Below are positions 37,838 to 46,300 of a stretch of DNA of 64,000 nucleotides, piece by piece. A model generated the notes under the pieces. It was not told the origin of the DNA. It saw nothing but the letters and a program-made list of their open reading frames with translations, and made no database searches. The position numbers and the translations under genes were made by a program. Source of the DNA: Lujinxingia vulgaris (lineage in GTDB: Bacteria; Myxococcota_A; Bradymonadia; Bradymonadales; Bradymonadaceae); the NCBI RefSeq assembly GCF_007997005.1, contig NZ_VOSL01000048.1, positions 33,138 to 97,137 of the forward strand, read 5' to 3'. The number at the start of each line of letters is the position of its first letter. Position 1 is the first letter of the stretch.

Positions 37838-40213
37838 ATGGCTTCTGCCCCTTCCCATCGCGTCGCTCTTGCGGGTGTGTTGTGGCTGGCGCTGCTAACC
37901 GGCTGTGCGACCACCTCTGAGAGCGACTACATCGTGCCGGGGACCACCGACCTTCGCATCAGCAATGTGGAGATTCGCGGCGTTGAGCAGGTCTCCGAGA
38001 GCGAGCTCCGCGACGGACTCGCCACCCGCGAAGATCCGGGCTGGCGGGCCGCCGTATCCTGGCTCCCCCTCATCGGGGCTGAGCGCCAGTACTTCAATCA
38101 GTTCAGCTGGCAGCGCGACCGTGAGCGCATCGAGACCTTCTACCAGCGCCGCGGGTACTTCGGGGCGAGCATCGTCTCGGAGTCGATTATCGAAAACCCC
38201 GAGGAGGGCACGATCAGCGTGCGGGTGACGATCGATGAGGGGGAGCCCACCCGCATCGCGCGCATCGAGCTTGAGGGGCTAGATCCCTCCTCCCAACTCT
38301 CTCGCGAAGCGCTGCTGGATGATCTTCCGCTCAACCAGGGCGCGATCTTTACCCAGGAAGACTACCTGACCACCCGCGATGCGCTGGGCCGCCGGCTGCG
38401 CGAGGCGGGCTACGCCTACGCCGCCGTCAGCGGTCGAGCCTTTGTCGATCCTGAGACCCGGAAAGCGGACGTCTTTTTCTTCATCGACGCCGGTCCCCGC
38501 TCGCGTTTCGGCCAGGTGCATATCTTCGGGCTGGAAGACGTGGAGGAGCGTTTCGTGCGCGAGGCCATCACCATCGAGCCCGGTGAGCAGTACGATCCGC
38601 AACGCCTCAATGAGACCCAGGAAGACGTCTACGAGCTGGGCGTGTTCGGCCTCGTCACGGTGCTCCCGGCTCACGAGGCCCGCGAGTTTACCCTGGAGGA
38701 CGCCGAGGATCGCGAACGGCTCGAAGATCTTCTGGAAGAGAGCGACATCCCCGATGACGCCGACCCACAGGCCGGTGTCGACGCTTCTCCGCGCCCCGGC
38801 ATCGACGCGGCCGCTCCCCCTGACGACGCCAACGCTCAGGAGGACACCTCCAACGCCGAAGGTTCGGAGGCCTCCGGTCGCGAGCGAGCGCTGGGCGTGA
38901 GCACGCTGCTGGAGAGCGCCCAGCTCGAAGCCGAACGCCGCAGCCGCCTCGATCCGGAGGTTCCCGTCGTCGTGCGCCTCAAAGAGGCCAAGAAGTACAA
39001 CCTGCGCGTGGGTGCCGGCCTGGCCGTGGAGAGCGCCCGACAGGATGTGCGCGGGCTCCTCAACTGGTCAGCGCGCAACTTCCTGGGCGGGCTGCGTCGC
39101 CTGGATCACTTCAACGTGGCGGGTTACGCCTGGGCCCCCGGGCTCATCCCCCGCGCCGAGCTGGTCAACCGCGGGGCGATCCTCTCCAGCGAGCTGCGCT
39201 TCTCCCAGCCCCAGTTCATTGAGCGCCGCACCAACCTGCGCCTGAGCGCCAGTGTGGAGCGCGACGTTCGGGAAGGCTTCTCGTTATGGAACCCCGCACT
39301 GAGGGTGGGGCTCGACCGCCCGATCTTCCGCAAGCTGCGCCTGGAGGCCTCCTACAACGTCGCCTACTACAACTACTTCAACGTCGAAGAGTCTCTGGTG
39401 GATGTCTCCACGACCACGCTGGGACTGGACTTCCAGACGGAGTTTTTGCTCGAGTACCTGGAGCAGTCGCTGATCCTGGACATGCGCAACGACGTGCTCG
39501 ACCCGACCTCCGGCGCCCTGGTCGCACTGACGGTTCAAGAAGCCGGCAGCTTCGCTGTGGGCGGTGAGTTCGACTTTATCAAACCGGTGCTCTCGGCCGA
39601 GGGCTACGTCCCCTCCGATCTTCTGGGCCGCTCGGTGCTCGCGATGCGCACTCGTCTGGGCAGCGTCTACAACATCGGGCGAGAGACCGGGGTGCCGATT
39701 CAAAACCGCCTCTACAGCGGTGGGACCGACGGGATGCGCAGCTTCGGCCGCCAGCGCCTCTCGCTCTACACCCCCTCGGGCGAAGCGGTACCGGTGGGCG
39801 GGCTGACCCAGTTTGAGTGGTCGGTCGAGCCGCGGGTGCGCCTTGTGCCCAACCTCTTCTCGATCGGCGATGTGTGGGGGGCGGTCTTCGTCGACGCGGC
39901 CACCATCCTGCGCGGCCAGCTCGAAGTCGATACCGCCGCCAACGATCAGGGCACGGTGAGTTTCAACGAGCTGGCGCCCTCCCTGCTCTACGGCCTGGGA
40001 ACCGGCCTGTGGTGGAACACCCCGGTGGGTCCGGTGCGCCTGGACTTCGCCTACACCCTGAGTGACACCACGCAGGACCCGCGCTTTCGGCGCTGCGCCG
40101 ATCCCTCCACCCAGGGCACCGAGGCCTGCGTCTTTGTGCCTCAGGATGAAGACGCCATCCAGGAGCTGCTCGTGGGCTACGGCTTCTACCTGAGCATCGG
40201 GCACTCGTTCTAA
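37838..40213 (+). CDS. Omp85/TamA-like outer-membrane protein with lipobox
   Basis: ATG 37838 (791 residues) gives a clean lipoprotein signal, LLTGC with Cys23. POTRA-like domains follow (ISNVEIRGVEQVSESELRDGL, VRVTIDEGEPTRIARIELEG, FGQVHIFGLEDVEERFVREAI). An acidic Pro/Asp-rich insert of about 60 residues (about 290-350) interrupts the region before the barrel. The C-terminal half is a beta-barrel with the surface-antigen elements LYSGGTDGMRSFGRQRLS and WWNTPVGPVRLDFAY, ending GYGFYLSIGHSF with a terminal Phe. Family members insert or translocate outer-membrane or surface proteins. A lipidated N-terminus is unusual for Omp85 proteins with POTRA domains. It closes the kinase cluster. Confidence 0.85.
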   Translation: MASAPSHRVALAGVLWLALLTGCATTSESDYIVPGTTDLRISNVEIRGVEQVSESELRDGLATREDPGWRAAVSWLPLIGAERQYFNQFSWQRDRERIETFYQRRGYFGASIVSESIIENPEEGTISVRVTIDEGEPTRIARIELEGLDPSSQLSREALLDDLPLNQGAIFTQEDYLTTRDALGRRLREAGYAYAAVSGRAFVDPETRKADVFFFIDAGPRSRFGQVHIFGLEDVEERFVREAITIEPGEQYDPQRLNETQEDVYELGVFGLVTVLPAHEAREFTLEDAEDRERLEDLLEESDIPDDADPQAGVDASPRPGIDAAAPPDDANAQEDTSNAEGSEASGRERALGVSTLLESAQLEAERRSRLDPEVPVVVRLKEAKKYNLRVGAGLAVESARQDVRGLLNWSARNFLGGLRRLDHFNVAGYAWAPGLIPRAELVNRGAILSSELRFSQPQFIERRTNLRLSASVERDVREGFSLWNPALRVGLDRPIFRKLRLEASYNVAYYNYFNVEESLVDVSTTTLGLDFQTEFLLEYLEQSLILDMRNDVLDPTSGALVALTVQEAGSFAVGGEFDFIKPVLSAEGYVPSDLLGRSVLAMRTRLGSVYNIGRETGVPIQNRLYSGGTDGMRSFGRQRLSLYTPSGEAVPVGGLTQFEWSVEPRVRLVPNLFSIGDVWGAVFVDAATILRGQLEVDTAANDQGTVSFNELAPSLLYGLGTGLWWNTPVGPVRLDFAYTLSDTTQDPRFRRCADPSTQGTEACVFVPQDEDAIQELLVGYGFYLSIGHSF

Positions 40214-40283
40214 ACCCCCGAGGCGGCCTTAAGCGCTGTGGCGACGCCGCGCTCAAGGCCCACCGCGGCAGACGTTCGGGCAT

Positions 40284-40309
40284 AAAAAAACCGGGCCCGA
40301 AGGGCCCGG
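40284..40309 (-). terminator. Intrinsic terminator after the small membrane gene
   Basis: CCGGGCCC (40291-40298) and GGGCCCGG (40302-40309) form an 8-bp stem. On the minus strand seven T residues follow (40290-40284). It ends the 41688-40338 transcript and may also act for the convergent Omp85-like gene. Confidence 0.85.
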
Positions 40310-40337
40310 CAATTCGCTTCGATCTGCCCGTTAGGAC

Positions 40338-40526
40338 TCAGGGCACGATCGTGATGTCGGCGCTGTTGACGTCCTTCTCCGAGACCCCGAAGCCGCTCCA
40401 GGGCGTCAGGGCATAAAACGCCAGCACCATCGCCACGATGATGATTTCCACGGGGTTCTCATACCACCAGTCCCAGAAGACCGGGGTCTTTTTGCGAGAG
40501 ATATGCTGGGGGGCGCGCTCGGACAT
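40338..40526 (-). CDS. Small single-helix membrane protein
   Basis: ATG 40526 gives 62 residues. A basic N-terminus (MSERAPQHISRKK) is followed by the aromatic box FWDWWYENP and one hydrophobic helix (VEIIIVAMVLAFYALTPW), then a polar tail outside. No family is recognised. A longer in-frame start (40586) adds 20 residues without support. It follows the TPR-PEGA gene by 88 nt and is closed by a strong terminator. Confidence 0.6.
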   Translation of the reverse strand: MSERAPQHISRKKTPVFWDWWYENPVEIIIVAMVLAFYALTPWSGFGVSEKDVNSADITIVP

Positions 40527-40614
40527 CGTTAGCTCGAAGAGGAGTAGGTTAACACCATCGACCAGATCTGGCGCCAGAGGTACCACCGGGGGCCTCCAGG
40601 CGCAAGAGCCTGTG

Positions 40615-41688
40615 CTAGAAGCGCCCGCTGAAGCTCACGCCCAACGCCCGCGCGGAGCCGGCCTGATCGGGGCTGGAAAAGCCCGGGGCGTCGGAGGCCG
40701 GCGGAAGGCGCCCGCTCCAGTCGCGTCCCAGCAAAAAGAAGCCGGAACCGGTCAGGATCAACCCGCAGCCCACGGCCTGTCCGACCGAGAGCATGCCCTG
40801 CCCGGCGCCGACGCCACACAGGGCGCTGCCCGCAAAGCCCATCACCGCCAGAGTATTGGCCCACCAGGGCGGCGCGACGCTGACGCGGTCCAGGCGCACC
40901 GGGCGGTCCATCGCGCGCTCTGAGCCGGGCATCGGGATCACGTCGTCGCCTCCGGCGCCTTCTGCCACCTCCTCTTCCGCGCTCTCCGCCACGGGATCTT
41001 CAGCATCGGCGCCATCTTCGGCGGGCTCCTCCGCAAGGGAAGCCTCCGGTTCATCGACCTCCACCTCGGTGGTCTCGGCGCTGGCGAGCTCTTCGCTCTG
41101 ACGAGGAGGAGCGGCGCTGCCTACCTGAAAGATGCGCTCGACGGTCGCGCCCGCTCCGACCTCCACCACGGCCTGCAGACGCTGGCGGTCGGGAAAGACC
41201 AGGGTGACAATGTTTTCGCCGGCGCCCACCGGCATCGTCACCGGCGCCTGCCCCTCCGGCTCACCCATATACTCATTGAGGTAGACGGTGGCGCCGGCCG
41301 GCACCGAGTCGACCACCAGGTAGGCCTGAATGTTCTCCTCGAGGTCGCGCAGCTGATCGATCTTGGCGCGCACACGCCCCTCGACCGGGCTGTCCTTGTC
41401 GAGCTCCAGGTAACGCAAAAGTGTCTGACGCGCGCGGGCGTAATTGCCCAGGTTCTCGTAGCTCAAACCGATGCGGTAGAGCAGGCGCACATCCTCAAGC
41501 ACGTCATAGGCCTGGCGGTACTTGAGCAGCGCGTCGCTGAACTCACCGGCGTCATAATGACCGTTGGCCTCCCGCACCGTATCGAGCGCCTCGTCGGAGC
41601 CCTGCGCGTAAAGCGGCGCGCAGAAGCAGAGGATCACCACCGCCACAAGCGCGCCGAACCATCGTCTCATTGAGCGTGCGCTCACCAT
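40615..41688 (-). CDS. Periplasmic TPR-PEGA protein with two late hydrophobic segments
   Basis: ATG 41688 (357 residues) has GGAG at a spacing of 8 nt. A signal peptide ends near PLYAQG. TPR-like repeats (about residues 25-110) are followed by a PEGA domain (VVDSVPAGATVYLNEYMGE ... VTMPVGAGENIVTLVFP). A Glu/Ala-rich acidic linker (about 200-250), two hydrophobic segments (ANTLAVMGFAGSALCGVGAG and VGCGLILTGSGFFLLG) and a terminal LGVSFSGRF end it. PEGA and TPR modules bind proteins or envelope polymers. The layout parallels the gene at 33586, which lacks the PEGA domain. Confidence 0.78.
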   Translation of the reverse strand: MVSARSMRRWFGALVAVVILCFCAPLYAQGSDEALDTVREANGHYDAGEFSDALLKYRQAYDVLEDVRLLYRIGLSYENLGNYARARQTLLRYLELDKDSPVEGRVRAKIDQLRDLEENIQAYLVVDSVPAGATVYLNEYMGEPEGQAPVTMPVGAGENIVTLVFPDRQRLQAVVEVGAGATVERIFQVGSAAPPRQSEELASAETTEVEVDEPEASLAEEPAEDGADAEDPVAESAEEEVAEGAGGDDVIPMPGSERAMDRPVRLDRVSVAPPWWANTLAVMGFAGSALCGVGAGQGMLSVGQAVGCGLILTGSGFFLLGRDWSGRLPPASDAPGFSSPDQAGSARALGVSFSGRF

Positions 41689-41990
41689 GAAAACCGCTCC
41701 ATGCAAAGCCCCCGCCGCAGCGGGCAGCCGTGTCTCATGTCGTCAAAAGCGTTCAACGGGCTGCAACCTAACGATCCGCCCGCCCCGAGGCAACCACAAC
41801 GCCCCTTCGGGGGATGCGCGGTTGCTAAAGCGCTGCCTGCGACTATATTACTCGCCAGCAGCTGTCCTGCCCCGCGGTCGCGGCCCTCTCCCCGAGAGCG
41901 CCGTTGTCCCGAATCCGGCCGACTTCGCCAAGATACCGCGGGCATCTGGAGGACACAAAAGGCGTAACTGGCCCAGAACAAAGGATCTTC
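41689..41990. promoter_or_regulatory. Divergent intergenic region
   Basis: About 300 nt between the divergent TPR-PEGA and rhodanese-like genes. A plus-strand promoter candidate lies at 41822-41849. Open frames crossing it have no coding character. I see no clear minus-strand promoter. Confidence 0.4.
41822..41849 (+). promoter_or_regulatory. Promoter candidate of the rhodanese-like gene
   Basis: TTGCTA (41822-41827), a 16-nt spacer and TATATT (41844-41849, 5 of 6) form a sigma70-like promoter. It would leave a leader of about 135 nt before ATG 41991. Confidence 0.45.
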
Positions 41991-42350
41991 ATGGCACGGT
42001 TGATGTCTAGCACGGAGCTTCAACAGCGTATCGCAGAAGGCGAAGACTTCGTACTGATCGACATTCTCAACCCCGAGGACTACCAGCGCGAGCATATCCC
42101 CGGCGCAATCAACATCCCTGTGGAGTCGCTCAAGGAGCGCGCCCGCAAGGACCTGGGTAAAAATCAGCGCATCGTCGTCTACGGCGACAGCCACGACGCC
42201 GAGGCGTCCAACCGCGCGGCAAAAATCCTCGAGGAGCTCGGCTTCCGCAAGGTCTCCGATTTCGACGGGGGCCTCAACGCCTGGAAAAACGCAGGCTTCC
42301 TCACCGAGGGCAGCGAGGCTGAGATCGTCGGCGAAGTCACCCGCCTCTGA
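41991..42350 (+). CDS. Rhodanese-fold protein lacking the catalytic cysteine
   Basis: ATG 41991 (119 residues) has AAAGGA about 5 nt upstream. The single rhodanese domain is clear: VLIDILNPEDYQREHIPGAINIP, IVVYG and GFRKVSDFDGGLNAWKNAG. The active-site loop normally reads VVYCxxGxRS; here it is VVYGDSHDA, with Gly65 in the place of Cys. Sulfurtransferase activity is therefore not expected. Such inactive domains often serve as binding or phospho-sensing modules. It is monocistronic, with its own promoter candidate and a double hairpin after it. Confidence 0.85.
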   Translation: MARLMSSTELQQRIAEGEDFVLIDILNPEDYQREHIPGAINIPVESLKERARKDLGKNQRIVVYGDSHDAEASNRAAKILEELGFRKVSDFDGGLNAWKNAGFLTEGSEAEIVGEVTRL

Positions 42351-42365
42351 TCAGCTCACCCTCGC

Positions 42366-42441
42366 GCGGCCCGGCCATTTAAGACGCCGGGCCGCAGCGT
42401 AAAACGCAAAAAACCTCGCCAGCTCCTGGCGAGGTTTTTTT
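42366..42441. terminator. Tandem hairpins, the second a bidirectional terminator
   Basis: The first hairpin is a perfect 10-bp stem (GCGGCCCGGC 42366-42375, GCCGGGCCGC 42386-42395) with a 10-nt loop. The second (CCTCGCCA 42414-42421, TGGCGAGG 42427-42434) is flanked by six A (42408-42413) and seven T (42435-42441), so it can terminate the rhodanese-like gene and the convergent orphan. Confidence 0.88.
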
Positions 42442-42464
42442 ATGCGTGCTCGATCACCGAAGAC

Positions 42465-43079
42465 TCAGTCCTCGACGGTGGCTTCCGCGCGGTAGAGGAT
42501 CACATCGCCCTCGGAGTTGGCCACCAGCGCCTGGTACTCCGTGCCCGGGTTCTCCTCGACCTTGGCCCACTCGCCAGCCATCTCGTCGGCGCCTTCCTGG
42601 GTGCGAAAGAGCGCCAGATGCGCCGTCTCGGCCTCGCGGTCGTAGCGGATCAGCGCGAGCATCGTCTCATCCTGCACCTCGGAGGCCTGCAGGTAAGGAC
42701 CGCCCTCAATGGCTTCGAGCTCGTCCATATCGACGATCTCTTCTTTGCCATCGGCAAGCGAGCGCACCACCAGACCGTTATCCTCGCTCTTGGCGACGAT
42801 CACGACCTCTTTGGCCGGCGCGCCGTCGAGATTAACCCGGCCGCGCTTCTCTTCCTCGGCCGCCAACAGATAGATGCGGTGCGGGGCGATCCCGCGCGAG
42901 TCGAGCAGCTTCTGCAACCGGTCGCGCTCCTCAAGCAGCTCCAGGAAGCGTTGTGCGTCGCGCAGGTTCGTGGTCCGAAACTCCACCTCGCCCTCCTCAT
43001 TGAGGATCTTGCAGTGGCGCGCACCGCGCTCAATGACCAGGCCATCATAGGACAACAACTCGTCTTCATTCGACGTCAC
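42465..43079 (-). CDS. Orphan 204-residue acidic soluble protein
   Basis: The start is GTG 43079, with AGGG about 8 nt upstream; 204 residues. The protein is acidic, has no signal or membrane segment, and appears to alternate helices and strands. An early block GLVIERGARHCKILNEEGEVEFRT is followed by a helical stretch RDAQRFLELLEERDRLQKLL, then beta-rich repeats (VVIVAKSEDNGLVVRSLADG, MLALIRYDREAETAHLALF). I recognise no family. It has a well-formed promoter and is monocistronic, so it is probably a real, expressed cytoplasmic protein. Confidence 0.65.
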   Translation of the reverse strand: MTSNEDELLSYDGLVIERGARHCKILNEEGEVEFRTTNLRDAQRFLELLEERDRLQKLLDSRGIAPHRIYLLAAEEEKRGRVNLDGAPAKEVVIVAKSEDNGLVVRSLADGKEEIVDMDELEAIEGGPYLQASEVQDETMLALIRYDREAETAHLALFRTQEGADEMAGEWAKVEENPGTEYQALVANSEGDVILYRAEATVED

Positions 43080-43146
43080 GATTGTTACCCTTTTGTTTCG
43101 AGATTTCTAAAGAATTTCGGGACTCAAAACCCGCCAACGGGTCGTT

Positions 43147-43175
43147 ATCATTAGCACACGCGTGCCCCTTGTAAA
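43147..43175 (-). promoter_or_regulatory. Promoter of the orphan gene at 43079
   Basis: On the minus strand TTTACA (43175-43170, 5 of 6) is separated by 17 nt from AATGAT (43152-43147, 4 of 6). The leader to GTG 43079 is about 60 nt. Confidence 0.55.
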
Positions 43176-43321
43176 GTAGGTCGCGTCAGATGCGCACGCC
43201 AGGCCCCCCTTCTTGCGCCCCGGCGCGGGCTGTGCGACCACATCTTACGACCAGATTTCGGGGCGACGAGGCCGTGTTCTCACCCGCAGCGCTCCACTCC
43301 TCTCAGCATGACGTGTCCGGT

Positions 43322-46300
43322 ATGATGAAGTTTCTCCTTCACCATCGCTCCCATTCCACAGCCTTGCTTCTGGCGGCCCTCTTGCTCGCCGGCTGCGCCC
43401 ACGATCTTCAACGTGGCGAGGAGGCGCTGCGCGCCGGTGACGCCGCCCTGGCCGAGCGCATCGCCCACGAAGAGCTCGGCAACGACATGGCCAACCCCCG
43501 CGCCAACCTGGTGTTGGCCGAAGCGCTGGTGGCCCAGGATAAGCATCAACAGGCGCTGCGCCCGGCGACCGTGGCGGAGCAGTCCGGGGAGTTCGGCGCC
43601 CGCGCCTCCTTACTCGTCGCGCGTATTAATGAAGCGCTCAATGAACCGGCCGAGGCCGCGCTGGCGTACCTGCGCGCCCGCAACGAGGACGCCACCGCGG
43701 TGGATGACGCGAAGTTGGCCGAGGTTCTGGAGGCGGGCATCACCCACGCCGAGGTGCGCCAGCAGCTTGCGACGCTGATCCGACTGCGCGGCGCGCTGCG
43801 CCTCATCAACGCCGATCATCCCGCCGCCTCTCTGGAGCGCCTGCGCGCCGACGCTCTGGTCTACGCCGACGAGCTGGTAGCCCGTGGCGAGTACGTCGAC
43901 GCGGTCGACCTTCTGGAAGGTACGCTGGCAGAGGATCCCGACTTTGAAGCCGGGGCCGCACAGCTCGGTTCGCTCTACCTGCGCCTGGATCTTCCCGATG
44001 AGGCGTTGCGCGTCTGGCGCGACGCCGCCTCCCAGGCGCCCGACGACGCGGAGCGCTCCCGACGTCTGGCGAGCTACGCGGAGCGCGCCTCGGAGTTCGA
44101 CGCCCACACCGCCGCCATCGAACTTCTCGACGAGGCGATCGCGCTTCTGCCGCCGCCCCACCCCGACCTCGCCAGCCTCTACGCCAGGCAGGCCCGGGCG
44201 TACCTGAGCGCCGAGCAGCCCTCGCGCGCCGAGACGGCGCTGCGCGCCTCCCTCGACAACCTCGCCAGCGAGCCCACCGCCGCGGACTACACGCGCCTGG
44301 CGCGCCTGGCCACCGACTACGGCGCCCCTCAGATCGCGCTGAGTCTGTTGCTCGACGCCTCCGAGTCGGTGCAGCTCGACTGGCCGATGACCGAGCTTTT
44401 GGCCAACCTCCTGGCCTCCCGCGCGCGCCTTGATGAGGTCGAGGCGCTGATCAACCGCTTCGTCGAGGCCAACCCGCCGGCCCACGTCGCGTTGGAGCGC
44501 GCGGCCAACTGGGCGCAGCAGCGTAACAACCTCCCCCTGGCCCGCTCGCTCTATGAGCGCGCGCTGCAGTTCCCGGAGACCTCCGACAACGCCAACCTCG
44601 CGCTGGGCATCGTGCTCATGGAGCTCAAAGAGCGCGAGGCGATGCTGCAGGCCTTTATGGCCTACCTCCAGGCCGTCGACATGGAGACCTCCAGCGTCCT
44701 GCAGATCACCGAGCTGCTCACGCGCGAGCGCTTCTTCGAAGAAGCGGAGCGCCTGCTCAAGCGCCTGGGCAGCGCGGCGCGGGAAGAGATCCGCGTGGTC
44801 GAGACGCTCGCAGGCCTTTACGCCACCTGGGGCCGACCTGCCGACGCCGAAGCCACCTACGACGCCTGGATCGCCTCGCGCGGCAACCAGGAAGAAGATC
44901 TTCGCTTTGTCGCCGAGCGCTTCTGGCGTCTTGGCGATCCGGGGCGCGCGCTCAGCTACTACGAGCGCTCCGCCCGCGCCGGAAATTATCGCTCCTGGCT
45001 CAACGTGGCCGACATCAACTTCGAGCAGGGCCGCTTCCCGGCAATGAGCGAGAGTCTGGAGCGCTACGTCGCCAACAGCACGCCCGGCCAGGAAGAGAAC
45101 GCGCTGGCCGACGCGCTGATGCGATACCGTCGCGCCAACCTCCCCGACCGTGTCGAGTCCACGCTGAAAACGCTGCTGGAGGCGGCGCCGGACGACTGGC
45201 GCTGGGTCGAGCAACTCTCCGATCTCTATTTTGATACCGGCCGTGATGAACGCGCCATCACCATTCTGGCGCAGTATATGTCGGTGACCGACATTCCGGC
45301 CCAGGCCTTTGAGGGCATTTTGGCGCGGCTGAGCGCGCGCCAGCGCGCGTCGGCCGCACTTCCCCTGGCCCGCCAGATCTTCGGTGATCGTGACGACTAC
45401 GTCTCCAACCGCGTCTTCGGTGACGTCTACGACGCGATGTCGCGTGAGGCCTCTTCGGACGATGCCACCGAGCTACGTCGACGCGCCGCGCATCACTATC
45501 GCCGCGCGCTCGAGCGGGCCCAGAAGGCCCCTGAGGGCTGGAGCGAGCAGGCCGACGCCCTGTTGCGCGACTGGATCCGGCAGGCCGACTTCTGGCGCCA
45601 GCGCCGCTACTTCGAGGTCGCAAAGCTCGCCTACGAGCGCGCCATCGCGCAGGGCAACTCCCCGGCCTCTGTGGCCATCCCCTACGCCGAGACGCTCCTG
45701 GAGCTCGGCGAGCTTGAGCGCGCCGAGACCGTACTGGAGCAGCTCCACCGCGACCGCTCCCGCAGCACGCGCGACGCGGTACGCATCGCCGAGGTGCTCA
45801 TGAAGTACGGGCACTATGAGGCCGCCGAGCCCTACCTCAATCTGCTCTTCGCGTCGCCAGACGCCGACGCCAACCGTCAGGGCTTTACCCTGCTGGCTAC
45901 AATGTACCGGCAGCAAGACCGGCTCGACGAGCTCGGCCCACTCATCGACAGTTACCTGGCCAAGGCCCCCAACACGCTGATCGCACGCCAGCTCATCTTG
46001 AGCACGCTCGAGAGCGCCGGGATGTGGGATGAGGCCATCGCCCAGCTCGAACGCATCGCCTCCATGACGCCGGGCGAGCACACCTACCTCATCGCCCTCA
46101 ACCACTTCCGCGCCGGCCGCAGCGAAAAGGCCAGCGAGCTGCTCACGCAGTGGGCCACCGAGAGCGCTCAGACCGAGATGTGGCTCGCCGCCTCCGATGT
46201 TCTGGCGAACCATGGCGAGCTCGACCGCGCGCTGGAGCTTCTGGATGCGGGCGTTCAGCGCGCCCCGGGCGACCGCACACTGCGCCTGCAACGCGCCACG

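Noticed and set aside
43190..43321. An N-terminal extension of the giant TPR lipoprotein
   Set aside because: It would hide the lipoprotein signal behind 44 Arg/Pro-rich residues; ATG 43322 gives a normal signal with LLLAGC.
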